DNA of 5,843 nucleotides, taken from NCBI GenBank assembly GCA_013153105.1, contig JAADFC010000103.1:1-5843 (forward strand). The letters run 5' to 3'. How positions within the stretch are numbered: position 1 is the stretch's first letter; each line of letters begins with the position of its first letter. This DNA is from Thermoproteota archaeon. Its GTDB lineage: Archaea; Thermoproteota; Thermoprotei_A; Sulfolobales; Pyrodictiaceae. Shown piece by piece: positions 1 to 5,529 of the stretch. The position numbers and the translations under genes were made by a program. The notes below the pieces were generated by a model, which did no database searches, was not told the DNA's origin, and saw nothing but the letters and a program-made list of their open reading frames with translations.

Positions 1-57
1 CTGTGGGCTCGGCGGGGGGGGCTGCTCGGGGGTCGGGATGGCGGGGTATTGGGTTAG
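1..57 (+). CDS. Possible 3' tail of an upstream gene (partial)
   Basis: Reading from base 1 in frame 1 gives 18 codons ending in a TAG at 55-57, which would overlap the start of queD by 20 nt. The 37 bases before the queD ATG contain no AT-rich promoter-like element, only very G-rich sequence including an eight-G run at 14-21. That fits queD being an internal operon gene with an overlapping upstream partner. TAG is also the usual stop here. The peptide is Gly/Arg/Leu-rich and too short to identify, so no function is proposed; a non-coding leader is equally possible. Confidence 0.2.
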   Translation: MWARRGGLLGGRDGGVLG

Positions 58-412
58 GGCGTGCATCTCTTTCAGCGCGGCTCACCGGATTGAGGGGCAT
101 CCGCGGTGTGGCAGGGTTCACGGCCACAACTACCGTGTCTGTGTCTGGCTGCGGGAGGAGGAGCCTATGGATATAGACCTTGACGAGCTGTGGGAGTGGC
201 TCCGGTTGAACGTGTACGAGGTTATGGACCACCAGTATCTCAACCAGGTGCTTGCCTCGAGGCTGGGGGGCGGCTCGGGTGAGCTGCCTACCGTCACGAG
301 TGAGGATATAGCGAGGCTGGTTGCTGCGGGGTTGGAGGAGAGGTGGCCGGGCAGGCTGCTCCGCGTGGAGGTGTGCGAGACCGGTGACCTCTGCGCGGGC
401 TACGAGCCCTAG
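38..412 (+). CDS. queD: 6-carboxy-5,6,7,8-tetrahydropterin synthase (QueD/PTPS family)
   Basis: This 124-residue protein is a T-fold enzyme that should convert dihydroneopterin triphosphate to 6-carboxytetrahydropterin in the cytoplasm, the step before QueE on the way to preQ0 and, in Archaea, archaeosine in tRNA. His16, His28 and His30 are the expected zinc ligands. Cys24 lies in the CxxxHGH motif (residues 24-30), which marks the QueD group rather than the PTPS-III group that lacks this cysteine. Further family signatures are MDHQYLN (63-69), PTVTSED (84-90) and the pterin-anchoring Glu114 in CETGD. Length is normal for a compact QueD. ATG 38 is the only plausible start: it lies 15 residues before the first zinc His and no in-frame start precedes it in the window. 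queE overlaps its 3' end. The gene uses T-ending codons far more than genes downstream (23 of 124 by hand count). A role in another pterin pathway is possible but less likely given queE next door. Confidence 0.92.
   Translation: MAGYWVRACISFSAAHRIEGHPRCGRVHGHNYRVCVWLREEEPMDIDLDELWEWLRLNVYEVMDHQYLNQVLASRLGGGSGELPTVTSEDIARLVAAGLEERWPGRLLRVEVCETGDLCAGYEP
367..373 (+). promoter_or_regulatory. Shine-Dalgarno-like GGAGGTG for queE
   Basis: GGAGGTG inside the end of queD is a near-complete match to the archaeal anti-Shine-Dalgarno complement, 10 nt before the GTG at 384. It supports GTG 384 as the queE start over the ATG at 321, but the heptamer is also ordinary coding sequence (Val-Glu-Val), so the support is moderate. 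Confidence 0.4.
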
Positions 413-1088
413 CCCTCGGGGGCTCCGGGTCTCCGAGGTGTTTGTGAGCCTGCAGGGGGAGGGGCCCTTCTGCTGTAGGCGAGCGGTGTTCCTCAGGCTG
501 GCTGGCTGCAACCTGCGCTGCCCCTGGTGCGACACCAAGTACAGCCTCGACCCCCGCGGAGGGAGGCTGGTGGGCTTCGAGGAGCTTGCCTCGAGGCTGG
601 CGGGGGAGCCGGGGATGCTCGTGGTGACCGGCGGGGAGCCGCTGCTGCAGCGTGGGGGGCTGGAGCTGCTGCTGGAGCTGCTCTGGCGGCGGCGGCCGGG
701 GATGCTGGTGCAGGTTGAGACTAACGGTACTCTGCCCCCGCCGGAGCCGGGGTCGAGGCTCTACGAGGCCTTCTACGTGGTGTCGCCGAAGGATGTCCCG
801 GTCCGTGTTGAGGGGGCGAGGACCCACCCGGGCTGGTTCCGGTTTATCCGGGGGACGGGGCGCGGCTGGTTGAAGCTCCTCGTCTCGTCCCGGGAGGATG
901 CGGTGGAGGCTGTAGAGTGGGCCTTGGGCAACGACGTGCCGAGGGAGAATGTCTACCTCATGCCTTTGACGAGGAAGGGTATGGGCCTGGAGGAGTTGTT
1001 GGAGGCTCACCGCCGGGTTGCGGGGTGGGCGCTGGAGCTCGGCGTGAACTTCAGCCCGCGGATGCACCTGCTGCTCGGGCTCCGCTAG
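384..1088 (+). CDS. queE: 7-carboxy-7-deazaguanine synthase (radical SAM, QueE)
   Basis: QueE is a radical SAM enzyme that rearranges 6-carboxytetrahydropterin, the QueD product, to 7-carboxy-7-deazaguanine, the precursor of preQ0. From GTG 384 it has 234 residues, normal for the family. The family-typical N-terminal segment VSEVFVSLQGEG is followed by the 4Fe-4S motif CNLRCPWC with Cys42, Cys46 and Cys49 (canonical Cx3Cx2C). Asp50-Thr51 follow; a Thr at this place contacts Mg2+ in characterised QueE. Later come the SAM-binding VTGGEP motif, VETNGT, VVSPK and NVYLMPLTRKG. The start is uncertain. The reading frame opens at ATG 321 deep inside queD, but family homology begins only near base 426, and the next start codon, GTG 438, would remove part of the conserved N-terminus. 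GTG 384 is therefore preferred, giving a 29-nt overlap with queD and probable translational coupling. A Cys30-Cys31 pair just before the cluster motif is unusual. T-ending codons are still raised (24 of 234). Confidence 0.92.
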   Translation: MTSARATSPSPRGLRVSEVFVSLQGEGPFCCRRAVFLRLAGCNLRCPWCDTKYSLDPRGGRLVGFEELASRLAGEPGMLVVTGGEPLLQRGGLELLLELLWRRRPGMLVQVETNGTLPPPEPGSRLYEAFYVVSPKDVPVRVEGARTHPGWFRFIRGTGRGWLKLLVSSREDAVEAVEWALGNDVPRENVYLMPLTRKGMGLEELLEAHRRVAGWALELGVNFSPRMHLLLGLR

Positions 1089-1125
1089 CCTTAACACCGG
1101 GCCCCTGGGGTGCCGGAGCGTATAC

Positions 1126-1131
1126 GGGGTG
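1126..1131 (+). promoter_or_regulatory. Shine-Dalgarno-like GGGGTG deciding the vapB start
   Basis: GGGGTG lies 8 nt before the TTG at 1140, good spacing for an archaeal ribosome binding site. It favours the TTG start over the GTG at 1110, which has no comparable upstream element at usable distance. Confidence 0.4.
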
Positions 1132-1139
1132 TAGACTCT

Positions 1140-1364
1140 TTGAGCGTCGTGGTCAGCGTCAGGGTGCCCAGGGAGGTCAAGGAGGAGCTTGAGCGCTCCG
1201 GGATAAACGTGGCGGAGGAGGTGCGACGCTACCTGGAGGCGCTCGCCGCCCGGGAGAGGAGGCGCCGCCTCATGGAGGAGTGGGACCGCCTCCTCGGGGA
1301 GGCCAAGCCCAGCCCCAGAGGCTTCGCCGCGGGGAGCGTGAGGGAGGACCGTGATAGTCGTTGA
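1140..1364 (+). CDS. vapB: VapB-type ribbon-helix-helix antitoxin
   Basis: This is a 74-residue protein from TTG 1140. The N-terminus SVVVSVRVP has the alternating pattern of an RHH DNA-binding beta strand. Two predicted helices follow (about 10-20 and 24-44, the second rich in Arg/Glu), with an extended C-terminal tail (about 45-74, WDRLLGEAKPSP onward) of the kind that wraps the cognate PIN toxin. It should bind VapC, block its nuclease site, and repress its own operon with VapC. Its stop TGA lies inside the start of the following PIN gene, a 14-nt overlap typical of such pairs. The alternative GTG 1110 would add ten residues before the beta strand; most such antitoxins begin at or just before the strand, so TTG 1140 is preferred. 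It is the only gene in the window that stops with TGA rather than TAG. Assignment rests on the fold pattern plus the adjacent VapC; the exact antitoxin subfamily is not clear. Confidence 0.8.
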   Translation: MSVVVSVRVPREVKEELERSGINVAEEVRRYLEALAARERRRRLMEEWDRLLGEAKPSPRGFAAGSVREDRDSR

Positions 1365-1761
1365 CTCCTCGGTTCTCGTGATGTACTTCTCGAGGGAGCC
1401 CGGCTGGCGGCGGGCCCGGGAGCTGCTCCTCGAGCCCGTGGTGACCCTCGACCTCGCGGTGAAGGAGGTCGCGAACGCCCTCTGGAAGAAGGTATTGAAG
1501 GGGGAGCTTCCCCTCGAGGCGGCCGCCCGGGTGGTGGAGGACCTAGCCTCGGGCCGGGCGCTGCCGCTCTACAGGCAGGAGCCCCTGGTGGTGAGGAGCC
1601 TCGAGATAGCCGCCAGGCTCCGCGTGACAGTCTACGACGCGCTATTCATAGCCCTCGCCGAGAGGCTCCACGCCAGCCTAGCCACAGCGGACGAGAGGCA
1701 GGCGCACGCCGCGAGGCGGCTGGGCGTCGAGACGCTCCTCCTCGCCGGCGCGCCGGGGTAG
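1351..1761 (+). CDS. vapC: VapC-type PIN-domain ribonuclease toxin
   Basis: This 136-residue protein is a complete PIN domain. The acidic Mg2+/Mn2+ site expected of the family is intact: Asp5 in VVDSSVLV, Glu39 in KEVANALW, Asp96 in VYDALFIALA and Asp114 in LATADERQ. VapC toxins are endoribonucleases, and characterised ones cut tRNA or the sarcin-ricin loop of 23S rRNA; the target here is unknown. With all four acidic residues present it should be active. The GTG start at 1351 is preceded by a purine tract AGGGAGG (1341-1347) only 3 nt away and overlaps the end of vapB, so the two are probably translationally coupled. The start is firm because the first beta strand and catalytic Asp5 follow immediately. 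Composition switches here to C/G-ending codons (3 T-ending codons of 136), unlike queD/queE. A housekeeping PIN nuclease is an alternative, but the preceding antitoxin argues against it. Confidence 0.9.
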   Translation: MIVVDSSVLVMYFSREPGWRRARELLLEPVVTLDLAVKEVANALWKKVLKGELPLEAAARVVEDLASGRALPLYRQEPLVVRSLEIAARLRVTVYDALFIALAERLHASLATADERQAHAARRLGVETLLLAGAPG

Positions 1762-1791
1762 CGTGGAGCGCTCCCAGGGGGTGGAGAGGGG

Positions 1792-2994
1792 GTGCCGAGG
1801 GAGCCGCTTCCCAGCGTCGTGGTCGGCGGAGAGGGGGCGCGCCTGGTTAGGGAGAGGGGCGTGCTCATGGTGTACCGTAAGTGGCTGGTCGACGCTCCCC
1901 CGGGGCTGGAGCCGGGCCAGCTGGTCGTCGTCGAGGACGAGGATGGGAGCCTGCTGGGCTGCGGGCTCTACGACACAGTGGGCCCGGTGGCGCTCAGGCT
2001 GCTCGACCTCTGGGGCTGCAGCGGGGGGAGCGTGGAGGAGCTGCTCCGGCTCCGCCTGGAGGAGGCGCTGGAGGCTAGGAGGCGCGTGGGCCTAGCCTCT
2101 GAGGGCGGTGCGTACCGGCTGGTGCACAGCGACGGCGACATGCTGCCGGGCCTCATAGTAGATGTATACAACGACCTCGCGGTCTACCAGAGCAGCAGCA
2201 TAGTATGGGACGTCCACGGCAGCCTCGTGGCCCGCCTTGTAGCGGAGGTAGCAGGGGTCGAGGCGGTGTACGAGAAGAGCACCCAGCGCACCCGGAGAGA
2301 CATAGGCCTCGAGCCCAGGGAGGGGCTCCGCCTCGGCTCCAAGGCGAGGACCGTCGTCGAGGAGGCGGGGGCCAGGTTCATCGTCGACCCCCGCAGGGGG
2401 CAGAAGACGGGGCTCTTCCTAGACCAGCGGCTGAACAGGGTGGACTTCGGCAGGCTCGCCGGGGGGAGGGTGCTCGACCTCTTCGCCTACACCGGCGGCT
2501 TCGGGATACACGCGCTCCTCAACGGAGCCAGCGAGGCCGTCTTCGTGGAGGAGGACGAGAAGGCCCTGGAGCTGCTCCGGGAGAACCTCAGGCTAAACCG
2601 CGTCGAGGACCGGGCCAGGGTGGTGGCGGAGAACGCCTGGCGCTTCCTCTCCCGCGCCACCCAGAGGGGGCGCCGCTACGACAGCGTCGCCGTCGACCCC
2701 CCAGCGTTCATACCTCACCCCGCGGCTAGGGAGAGGGGGCTGAGGGGGTACAGGAGGCTCTACAGCCAGGCTGCGAGGCTCGTCGAGGAGGGCGGCCTGC
2801 TCTTCCTCAGCAGCTGCAGCACCCACCTCCCCAGAGACGAGTTCAACACGGTGGTGGCCGAGGCGCTGGCCGCGGCGGGCCGCCGCTACACCCCCCTCGG
2901 CGGCGTGAGGGGGAACCCCCCGGACCACCCCGCCAGGCCTGGGGCGCCGCACCTCGAGTACCTCAAGGCCCTCTTCCTCCACGTGCACCGGTAG
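1792..2994 (+). CDS. rlmI: RlmI-family 23S rRNA cytosine-5 methyltransferase (PUA + Rossmann)
   Basis: This 400-residue class I SAM-dependent RNA methyltransferase has the full-length RlmI/COG1092 architecture. An N-terminal PUA-like RNA-binding domain (about 7-75, from VVVGGEGARL to VALRLLD) leads into a central domain containing SDGDMLPGLIVDVY (about 114-127) and a C-terminal Rossmann domain. Signatures are GQKTGLFLDQR (203-213), SAM motif I VLDLFAYTGGFG (227-238), motif IV DPPAF (302-306) and SCSTHL (341-346). Cys342 in the last is the likely catalytic cysteine. E. coli RlmI makes m5C1962 in 23S rRNA, and the same substrate class is inferred here; the exact base is unproven. The GTG start follows a purine-rich GGAGAGGGG (1783-1791) and sits 30 bp after vapC, so co-transcription with vapBC is likely. 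Translation in other frames also yields long open frames, but only this one carries family motifs. Confidence 0.9.
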   Translation: MPREPLPSVVVGGEGARLVRERGVLMVYRKWLVDAPPGLEPGQLVVVEDEDGSLLGCGLYDTVGPVALRLLDLWGCSGGSVEELLRLRLEEALEARRRVGLASEGGAYRLVHSDGDMLPGLIVDVYNDLAVYQSSSIVWDVHGSLVARLVAEVAGVEAVYEKSTQRTRRDIGLEPREGLRLGSKARTVVEEAGARFIVDPRRGQKTGLFLDQRLNRVDFGRLAGGRVLDLFAYTGGFGIHALLNGASEAVFVEEDEKALELLRENLRLNRVEDRARVVAENAWRFLSRATQRGRRYDSVAVDPPAFIPHPAARERGLRGYRRLYSQAARLVEEGGLLFLSSCSTHLPRDEFNTVVAEALAAAGRRYTPLGGVRGNPPDHPARPGAPHLEYLKALFLHVHR

Positions 2995-2999
2995 CAGCC

Positions 3000-3044
3000 G
3001 CGCCGGGGCCGGGGGCAGGCTTATCCACCACGCAGCCCCGGCGC
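3000..3044. repeat. 10-bp perfect inverted repeat in the rlmI-leuC spacer
   Basis: GCGCCGGGGC (3000-3009) and GCCCCGGCGC (3035-3044) are perfect inverted copies separated by 25 nt. They begin six bases after the rlmI stop. They flank the only AT-richer hexamer of the spacer, so they could be a stem-loop at the end of the rlmI transcript or an operator around a leuC promoter. No T-tract follows, which argues against an ordinary archaeal terminator. Confidence 0.4.
3018..3026 (+). promoter_or_regulatory. Weak TATA-box candidate upstream of leuC
   Basis: GGCTTATCC is the only AT-enriched stretch in the 95-bp spacer and resembles a poor archaeal TATA box (CTTATA-like). A start site about 25 nt downstream would give a leader of roughly 40 nt before leuC. 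No purine-rich BRE is evident. A transcription break is plausible because this is the largest gap between + strand genes here. Confidence 0.25.
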
Positions 3045-3077
3045 CCCCAGGCGGCCCACCACGGCGCGGCCCTGGAT

Positions 3078-3083
3078 GGGGTG
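3078..3083 (+). promoter_or_regulatory. Shine-Dalgarno-like GGGGTG deciding the leuC start
   Basis: GGGGTG lies 6 nt before TTG 3090, the best-spaced ribosome-binding candidate at this locus. It overlaps the alternative GTG 3081, and is about 15 nt from the alternative ATG 3099, rather far. Confidence 0.35.
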
Positions 3084-3089
3084 GCGGCG

Positions 3090-4367
3090 TTGCCCAGCAT
3101 GGCTGAGAGGATACTCGCAGCCCACGCCGTGGAGGGGCCCAGGGAGCCGGGCCCCGGCGACGTGGTCACCGCCAGGGTGGACATGGTGCTGATGAACGAT
3201 GTGACGGCGCTGCTCGCGATAAAGGTGCTCCGCGAGACCGGGGCGGAGGCCCTCGTGGACTGCCGCCGCGTCCCCGGGGTGATAGTCTTCGACCACTACG
3301 CCCCCGCCCCCACGGCTAGGATAGCGTGGAACCACAGGGTGATGAGGCTCTTCGCCAGGGAGAGGGGCTGCAGACTCTACGACGTGGGCGAGGGGATAAT
3401 GCACCAGCTCGCCGTCGAGCAGCTCGTGGAGCCCGGCATGCTGGTCGTGGGCGCGGACAGCCACACCATAACCTACGGCGCGGTGGGGGTCTTCGCCACC
3501 GGCGTGGGGAGCACCGAGGCCGCCTACGCCCTCGCCACCGGGAGGCTCTGGTTCCGCGTGCCCGCCCCGCTCTACTACCGGCTCACCGGCAGGCTCCCAG
3601 GGATGGTGACGGGCAAGGACCTCGTGTTGAGCCTGCTCGGCGAGCTGGGGGGCAGCGGCGCGATATATAGGAGTGTCGAGTTCACCGGCGATACGGGCAG
3701 CCTCCCGGTAAGCGACCGCCTCACAGTAGCCAACATGATGGTCGAGGCCGGGGCTAAGACCGCGTTCTTCCCCGTAGACGCCGTGGCCAGGGCCTGGCTG
3801 GAGGAGCGCGGCGTGGCGCCGAGGCCGGAGTGGAAGACGCTCCAGCCCGAGCCGGAGCCCGGCGACGAGGTTAGAGAAGTGGAGCTAGACAGGGTGGAGC
3901 CGATGCTCGCCAGGCCCAGCGCCCCCTTCAACACTGCCCCCGTAGCGGAGGAGGAGGGGGTAGAGGTTGACATGGTGTTCATAGGCAGCTGCACCAACGG
4001 CCGCCTCGAAGACCTGGAGGCGGCCGCGAGGATACTCCGGGGCCGCAGGGTGCACCCCTCGACAAGGCTCATAGTGACCCCGGCCTCGAAGAAGGTCTAC
4101 ATGGAGGCCCTCCGCCGCGGCCTGATAGAGACCCTCCTAGAAGCCGGCGCCGTGGTGACCCCGCCGGGCTGCGGAGCCTGCTTCGGAGCACACATGGGCG
4201 TCGCGGGCGACGACGAGGTCGTGGTATCCACGAGCAACAGGAACTTCCCCGGCCGCATGGGGAGCCCCAAGGCGAGGGTCTACCTAGCCAGCCCCTACAC
4301 GGCCGCCGCCACAGCGGTGACGGGGAGGATAACAGACCCCCGCAGCCTCAGCCCCAGCCTCCGCTAG
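3090..4367 (+). CDS. leuC: 3-isopropylmalate dehydratase large subunit (LeuC/homoaconitase family)
   Basis: This is the large, 4Fe-4S-containing subunit of an aconitase-family hydro-lyase, 425 residues from TTG 3090 and so the compact archaeal two-subunit type. The three cluster ligands are visible: Cys301 in GSCTNGR, and Cys361 and Cys364 in CGACFGAH. Other family motifs are FDHYAP, DVGEGIMHQ, GADSHTITYGAVG (121-133), ATGVGSTE and the C-terminal substrate-site SNRNFPGRMG (382-391). With a LeuD partner it would isomerise 2- to 3-isopropylmalate for leucine. The large subunit alone does not exclude homoaconitate (lysine) as substrate, so leuC is the likelier but not certain name. GTG 3081 and ATG 3099 are alternative starts; TTG 3090 has the best ribosome-binding spacing and places the MAERIL segment a few residues in, as in relatives. 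No leuD is adjacent; an ATPase gene follows after 10 bp. Codon choice is extreme: none of the last 128 codons ends in T. Confidence 0.9.
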   Translation: MPSMAERILAAHAVEGPREPGPGDVVTARVDMVLMNDVTALLAIKVLRETGAEALVDCRRVPGVIVFDHYAPAPTARIAWNHRVMRLFARERGCRLYDVGEGIMHQLAVEQLVEPGMLVVGADSHTITYGAVGVFATGVGSTEAAYALATGRLWFRVPAPLYYRLTGRLPGMVTGKDLVLSLLGELGGSGAIYRSVEFTGDTGSLPVSDRLTVANMMVEAGAKTAFFPVDAVARAWLEERGVAPRPEWKTLQPEPEPGDEVREVELDRVEPMLARPSAPFNTAPVAEEEGVEVDMVFIGSCTNGRLEDLEAAARILRGRRVHPSTRLIVTPASKKVYMEALRRGLIETLLEAGAVVTPPGCGACFGAHMGVAGDDEVVVSTSNRNFPGRMGSPKARVYLASPYTAAATAVTGRITDPRSLSPSLR

Positions 4368-4375
4368 GGGCCCCT
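4366..4375. repeat. Perfect 10-bp palindrome between leuC stop and ATPase start
   Basis: AGGGGCCCCT runs from within the leuC TAG to 2 nt before the ATPase ATG. Having no spacer, it cannot form a normal hairpin loop. It could be a dimer-binding site or a chance GC palindrome. It also occupies the place where a Shine-Dalgarno site would be, and none is visible, suggesting coupled reinitiation for the ATPase gene. Confidence 0.35.
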
Positions 4376-4377
4376 CC

Positions 4378-5529
4378 ATGGAGTGCAGGCGCCTCGTGGG
4401 CAGGGCGGCCGAGCTCTCGAGGCTCACCAGGCTCCTGGAGCCCCGGGGGCTCCGCGCGGTCCCCGTGATGGTGGGCCCCAGCGGGATAGGTAAGACCACA
4501 CTCGCCAGAGCGGCCGCCCGGAGGCTCAGCGACGAAGGCCTTGACGCCTACTATATACCGGTGTTGACGCGCGCCACGGACCCCGCGGCCCTCTTCCGGG
4601 AGCTGGCGGCCTCCACGGAGGCCTGGCGCAGCGGGCTGAGCAGCGACGCCGCCAGGGCACTCGTCGCCAGGACCCTGGAGAAGCTGCTCGGCAGCGGCTG
4701 GGAGCAGAGGCTCCCCAGCCTTGCCGCCAGGCTCCAGCGGGAGGGGCTCGGCCTGGTCCGGGGCCTCCTGGAGGAGCTGGCCAAGAGCTCCGGGAGGGGC
4801 GTGGTTGTCGTCATAGATGAGGCGCAGAACCTCCTCCAGGGCCTGGGCCTCAGCGACCTATGGGGCTTCCTGAAGCTGCTCGCGGACCTGCAGGAGAACC
4901 CTCCCGCCGGCAAGGAGTTCCACGCGTTGCTGGTCACCAGCGACTACAGCTTCCAGCTCCGCCTCTACCAGGAGGCGCCTAGCCCCGACTACCTTGAAAC
5001 CTTCTACCTCGGAGAGATGACCCGAGAGGACGCCGAGAGGCTGCTGGACGAGTGCGACTCGTACCCCCGGCCGGAGCACCTGGACCTCGTGGGCGGCCAC
5101 CCTGTCCACCTCCGCCGCTACGCGGCCATGGGCCTGGAGGGTGTCTGTAGCGAGGTGAGGAAGTACAGGCAGTGGCTCGCCGCCCTCCGGCCCGAGGAGC
5201 GTAGGGCCGCCGTTGAAGTGCTCGCGCTCCTAGCCGAGAAGCCACTGCCCATCGAGGAGGTGGGCTACGAGGCCAGGGGCCCCCTGGAGGCCCTGGTCCG
5301 CGGGGGCGTGCTCCAGTACGGGTGCAGCAGCTACCTCGGCGTCTACAGGTGGAACCCCGAGTGCCGGGAGGGCAGGCGGCTCGCCTGCGGCGGCGGGGGG
5401 GTCTGCGGGGGCCTCGACGTTATAGCGCCGGCGCACCGCGTGGCGAGGATAGCGGTTGCAGTAGCGGTGGGGCGCGAGGAGCTGGTCGCGGAGGCGACGC
5501 GGCTCCTGGCGGGCTGCGAGGCCGCCTAG
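4378..5529 (+). CDS. Arch_ATPase-like (AAA+/STAND) P-loop ATPase with winged-helix region and Cys-rich tail
   Basis: This 383-residue protein opens with LVGRAAELSRL (6-16), the N-terminal box of archaeal ATPase (PF01637-like) and ORC/Cdc6-related proteins. Walker A is GPSGIGKTT (33-41). Walker B is VVVVIDEAQ (142-150) with Asp147-Glu148. A sensor-1-like ALLVTSD spans 183-189, and a lid-like helical segment starts at about EMTREDAERLL. A winged-helix-like region follows (about 270-315, AAVEVLALLAEKPLPIEEVG to LVRGGVLQYG), common in this family for DNA or protein contacts. The tail carries Cys316, Cys329, Cys337 and Cys343 (Cx12Cx7Cx5C), possibly metal-binding or disulfide-bonded. No signal peptide or membrane segment is seen. 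Members are mostly of unknown role, so no cellular function is assigned. ATG 4378 is firm because the VGR box follows at once. It lies 10 bp after leuC with no clear ribosome-binding site, implying coupled translation. The stop overlaps that of the convergent dehydrogenase gene. Confidence 0.75.
   Translation: MECRRLVGRAAELSRLTRLLEPRGLRAVPVMVGPSGIGKTTLARAAARRLSDEGLDAYYIPVLTRATDPAALFRELAASTEAWRSGLSSDAARALVARTLEKLLGSGWEQRLPSLAARLQREGLGLVRGLLEELAKSSGRGVVVVIDEAQNLLQGLGLSDLWGFLKLLADLQENPPAGKEFHALLVTSDYSFQLRLYQEAPSPDYLETFYLGEMTREDAERLLDECDSYPRPEHLDLVGGHPVHLRRYAAMGLEGVCSEVRKYRQWLAALRPEERRAAVEVLALLAEKPLPIEEVGYEARGPLEALVRGGVLQYGCSSYLGVYRWNPECREGRRLACGGGGVCGGLDVIAPAHRVARIAVAVAVGREELVAEATRLLAGCEAA
5526..5529. 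other. Shared CTAG: overlapping stop codons of convergent genes
   Basis: The palindrome CTAG contains the TAG stop of the + strand ATPase (5527-5529) and, on the complement, the TAG stop of the - strand dehydrogenase (5526-5528). The genes therefore overlap tail-to-tail by 4 nt with no room for an intergenic terminator, so each transcript must run antisense into the other gene before ending. Confidence 0.85.

Larger units (their letters stand above)
2997..3070. repeat. Long-range 9-bp inverted repeat in the rlmI-leuC spacer
   Basis: GCCGCGCCG at 2997-3005 is perfectly complementary to CGGCGCGGC at 3062-3070. It shares its left arm with the shorter-range repeat at 3000-3044, so the two stem-loops would compete in RNA. 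At this GC content some chance complementarity is expected, and function is unproven. Confidence 0.3.

Noticed and set aside
321..383. Upstream extension of queE to ATG 321
   Set aside because: The added 21 residues are an Arg/Gly/Ala-rich out-of-frame reading of queD and have no counterpart in the QueE family.
294..1097. Long - strand open frame (267 codons) opposite queD/queE
   Set aside because: It is antisense to two genes with intact catalytic motifs, and its product is a Pro/Arg/His/Gln-rich low-complexity string, typical of a GC-rich antisense shadow.
1102..1110. CCCCTGGGG near-palindrome as a terminator after queE
   Set aside because: The arms are four bases with a single-base centre, no T-tract follows, and such strings are expected by chance at this GC content.
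1089..1139. vapBC promoter from the GTATAC at 1120-1125 or the CTTAAC at 1089-1095
   Set aside because: GTATAC is only about 18 nt before the chosen start, too near for a TATA box of a leaderless gene, and CTTAAC is a poor match with no BRE. Neither is strong enough to call.
3021..4072. Long - strand open frames (3021-3464 and 3575-4072) opposite leuC
   Set aside because: They are antisense to leuC, whose Fe-S ligands and motifs are intact. Their products show no recognisable motif and reflect high GC.
4551..5109. - strand open frames opposite the ATPase gene
   Set aside because: They have Ser/Arg-rich or unstructured composition and no motifs, and lie fully within a gene with Walker A and B motifs on the other strand.
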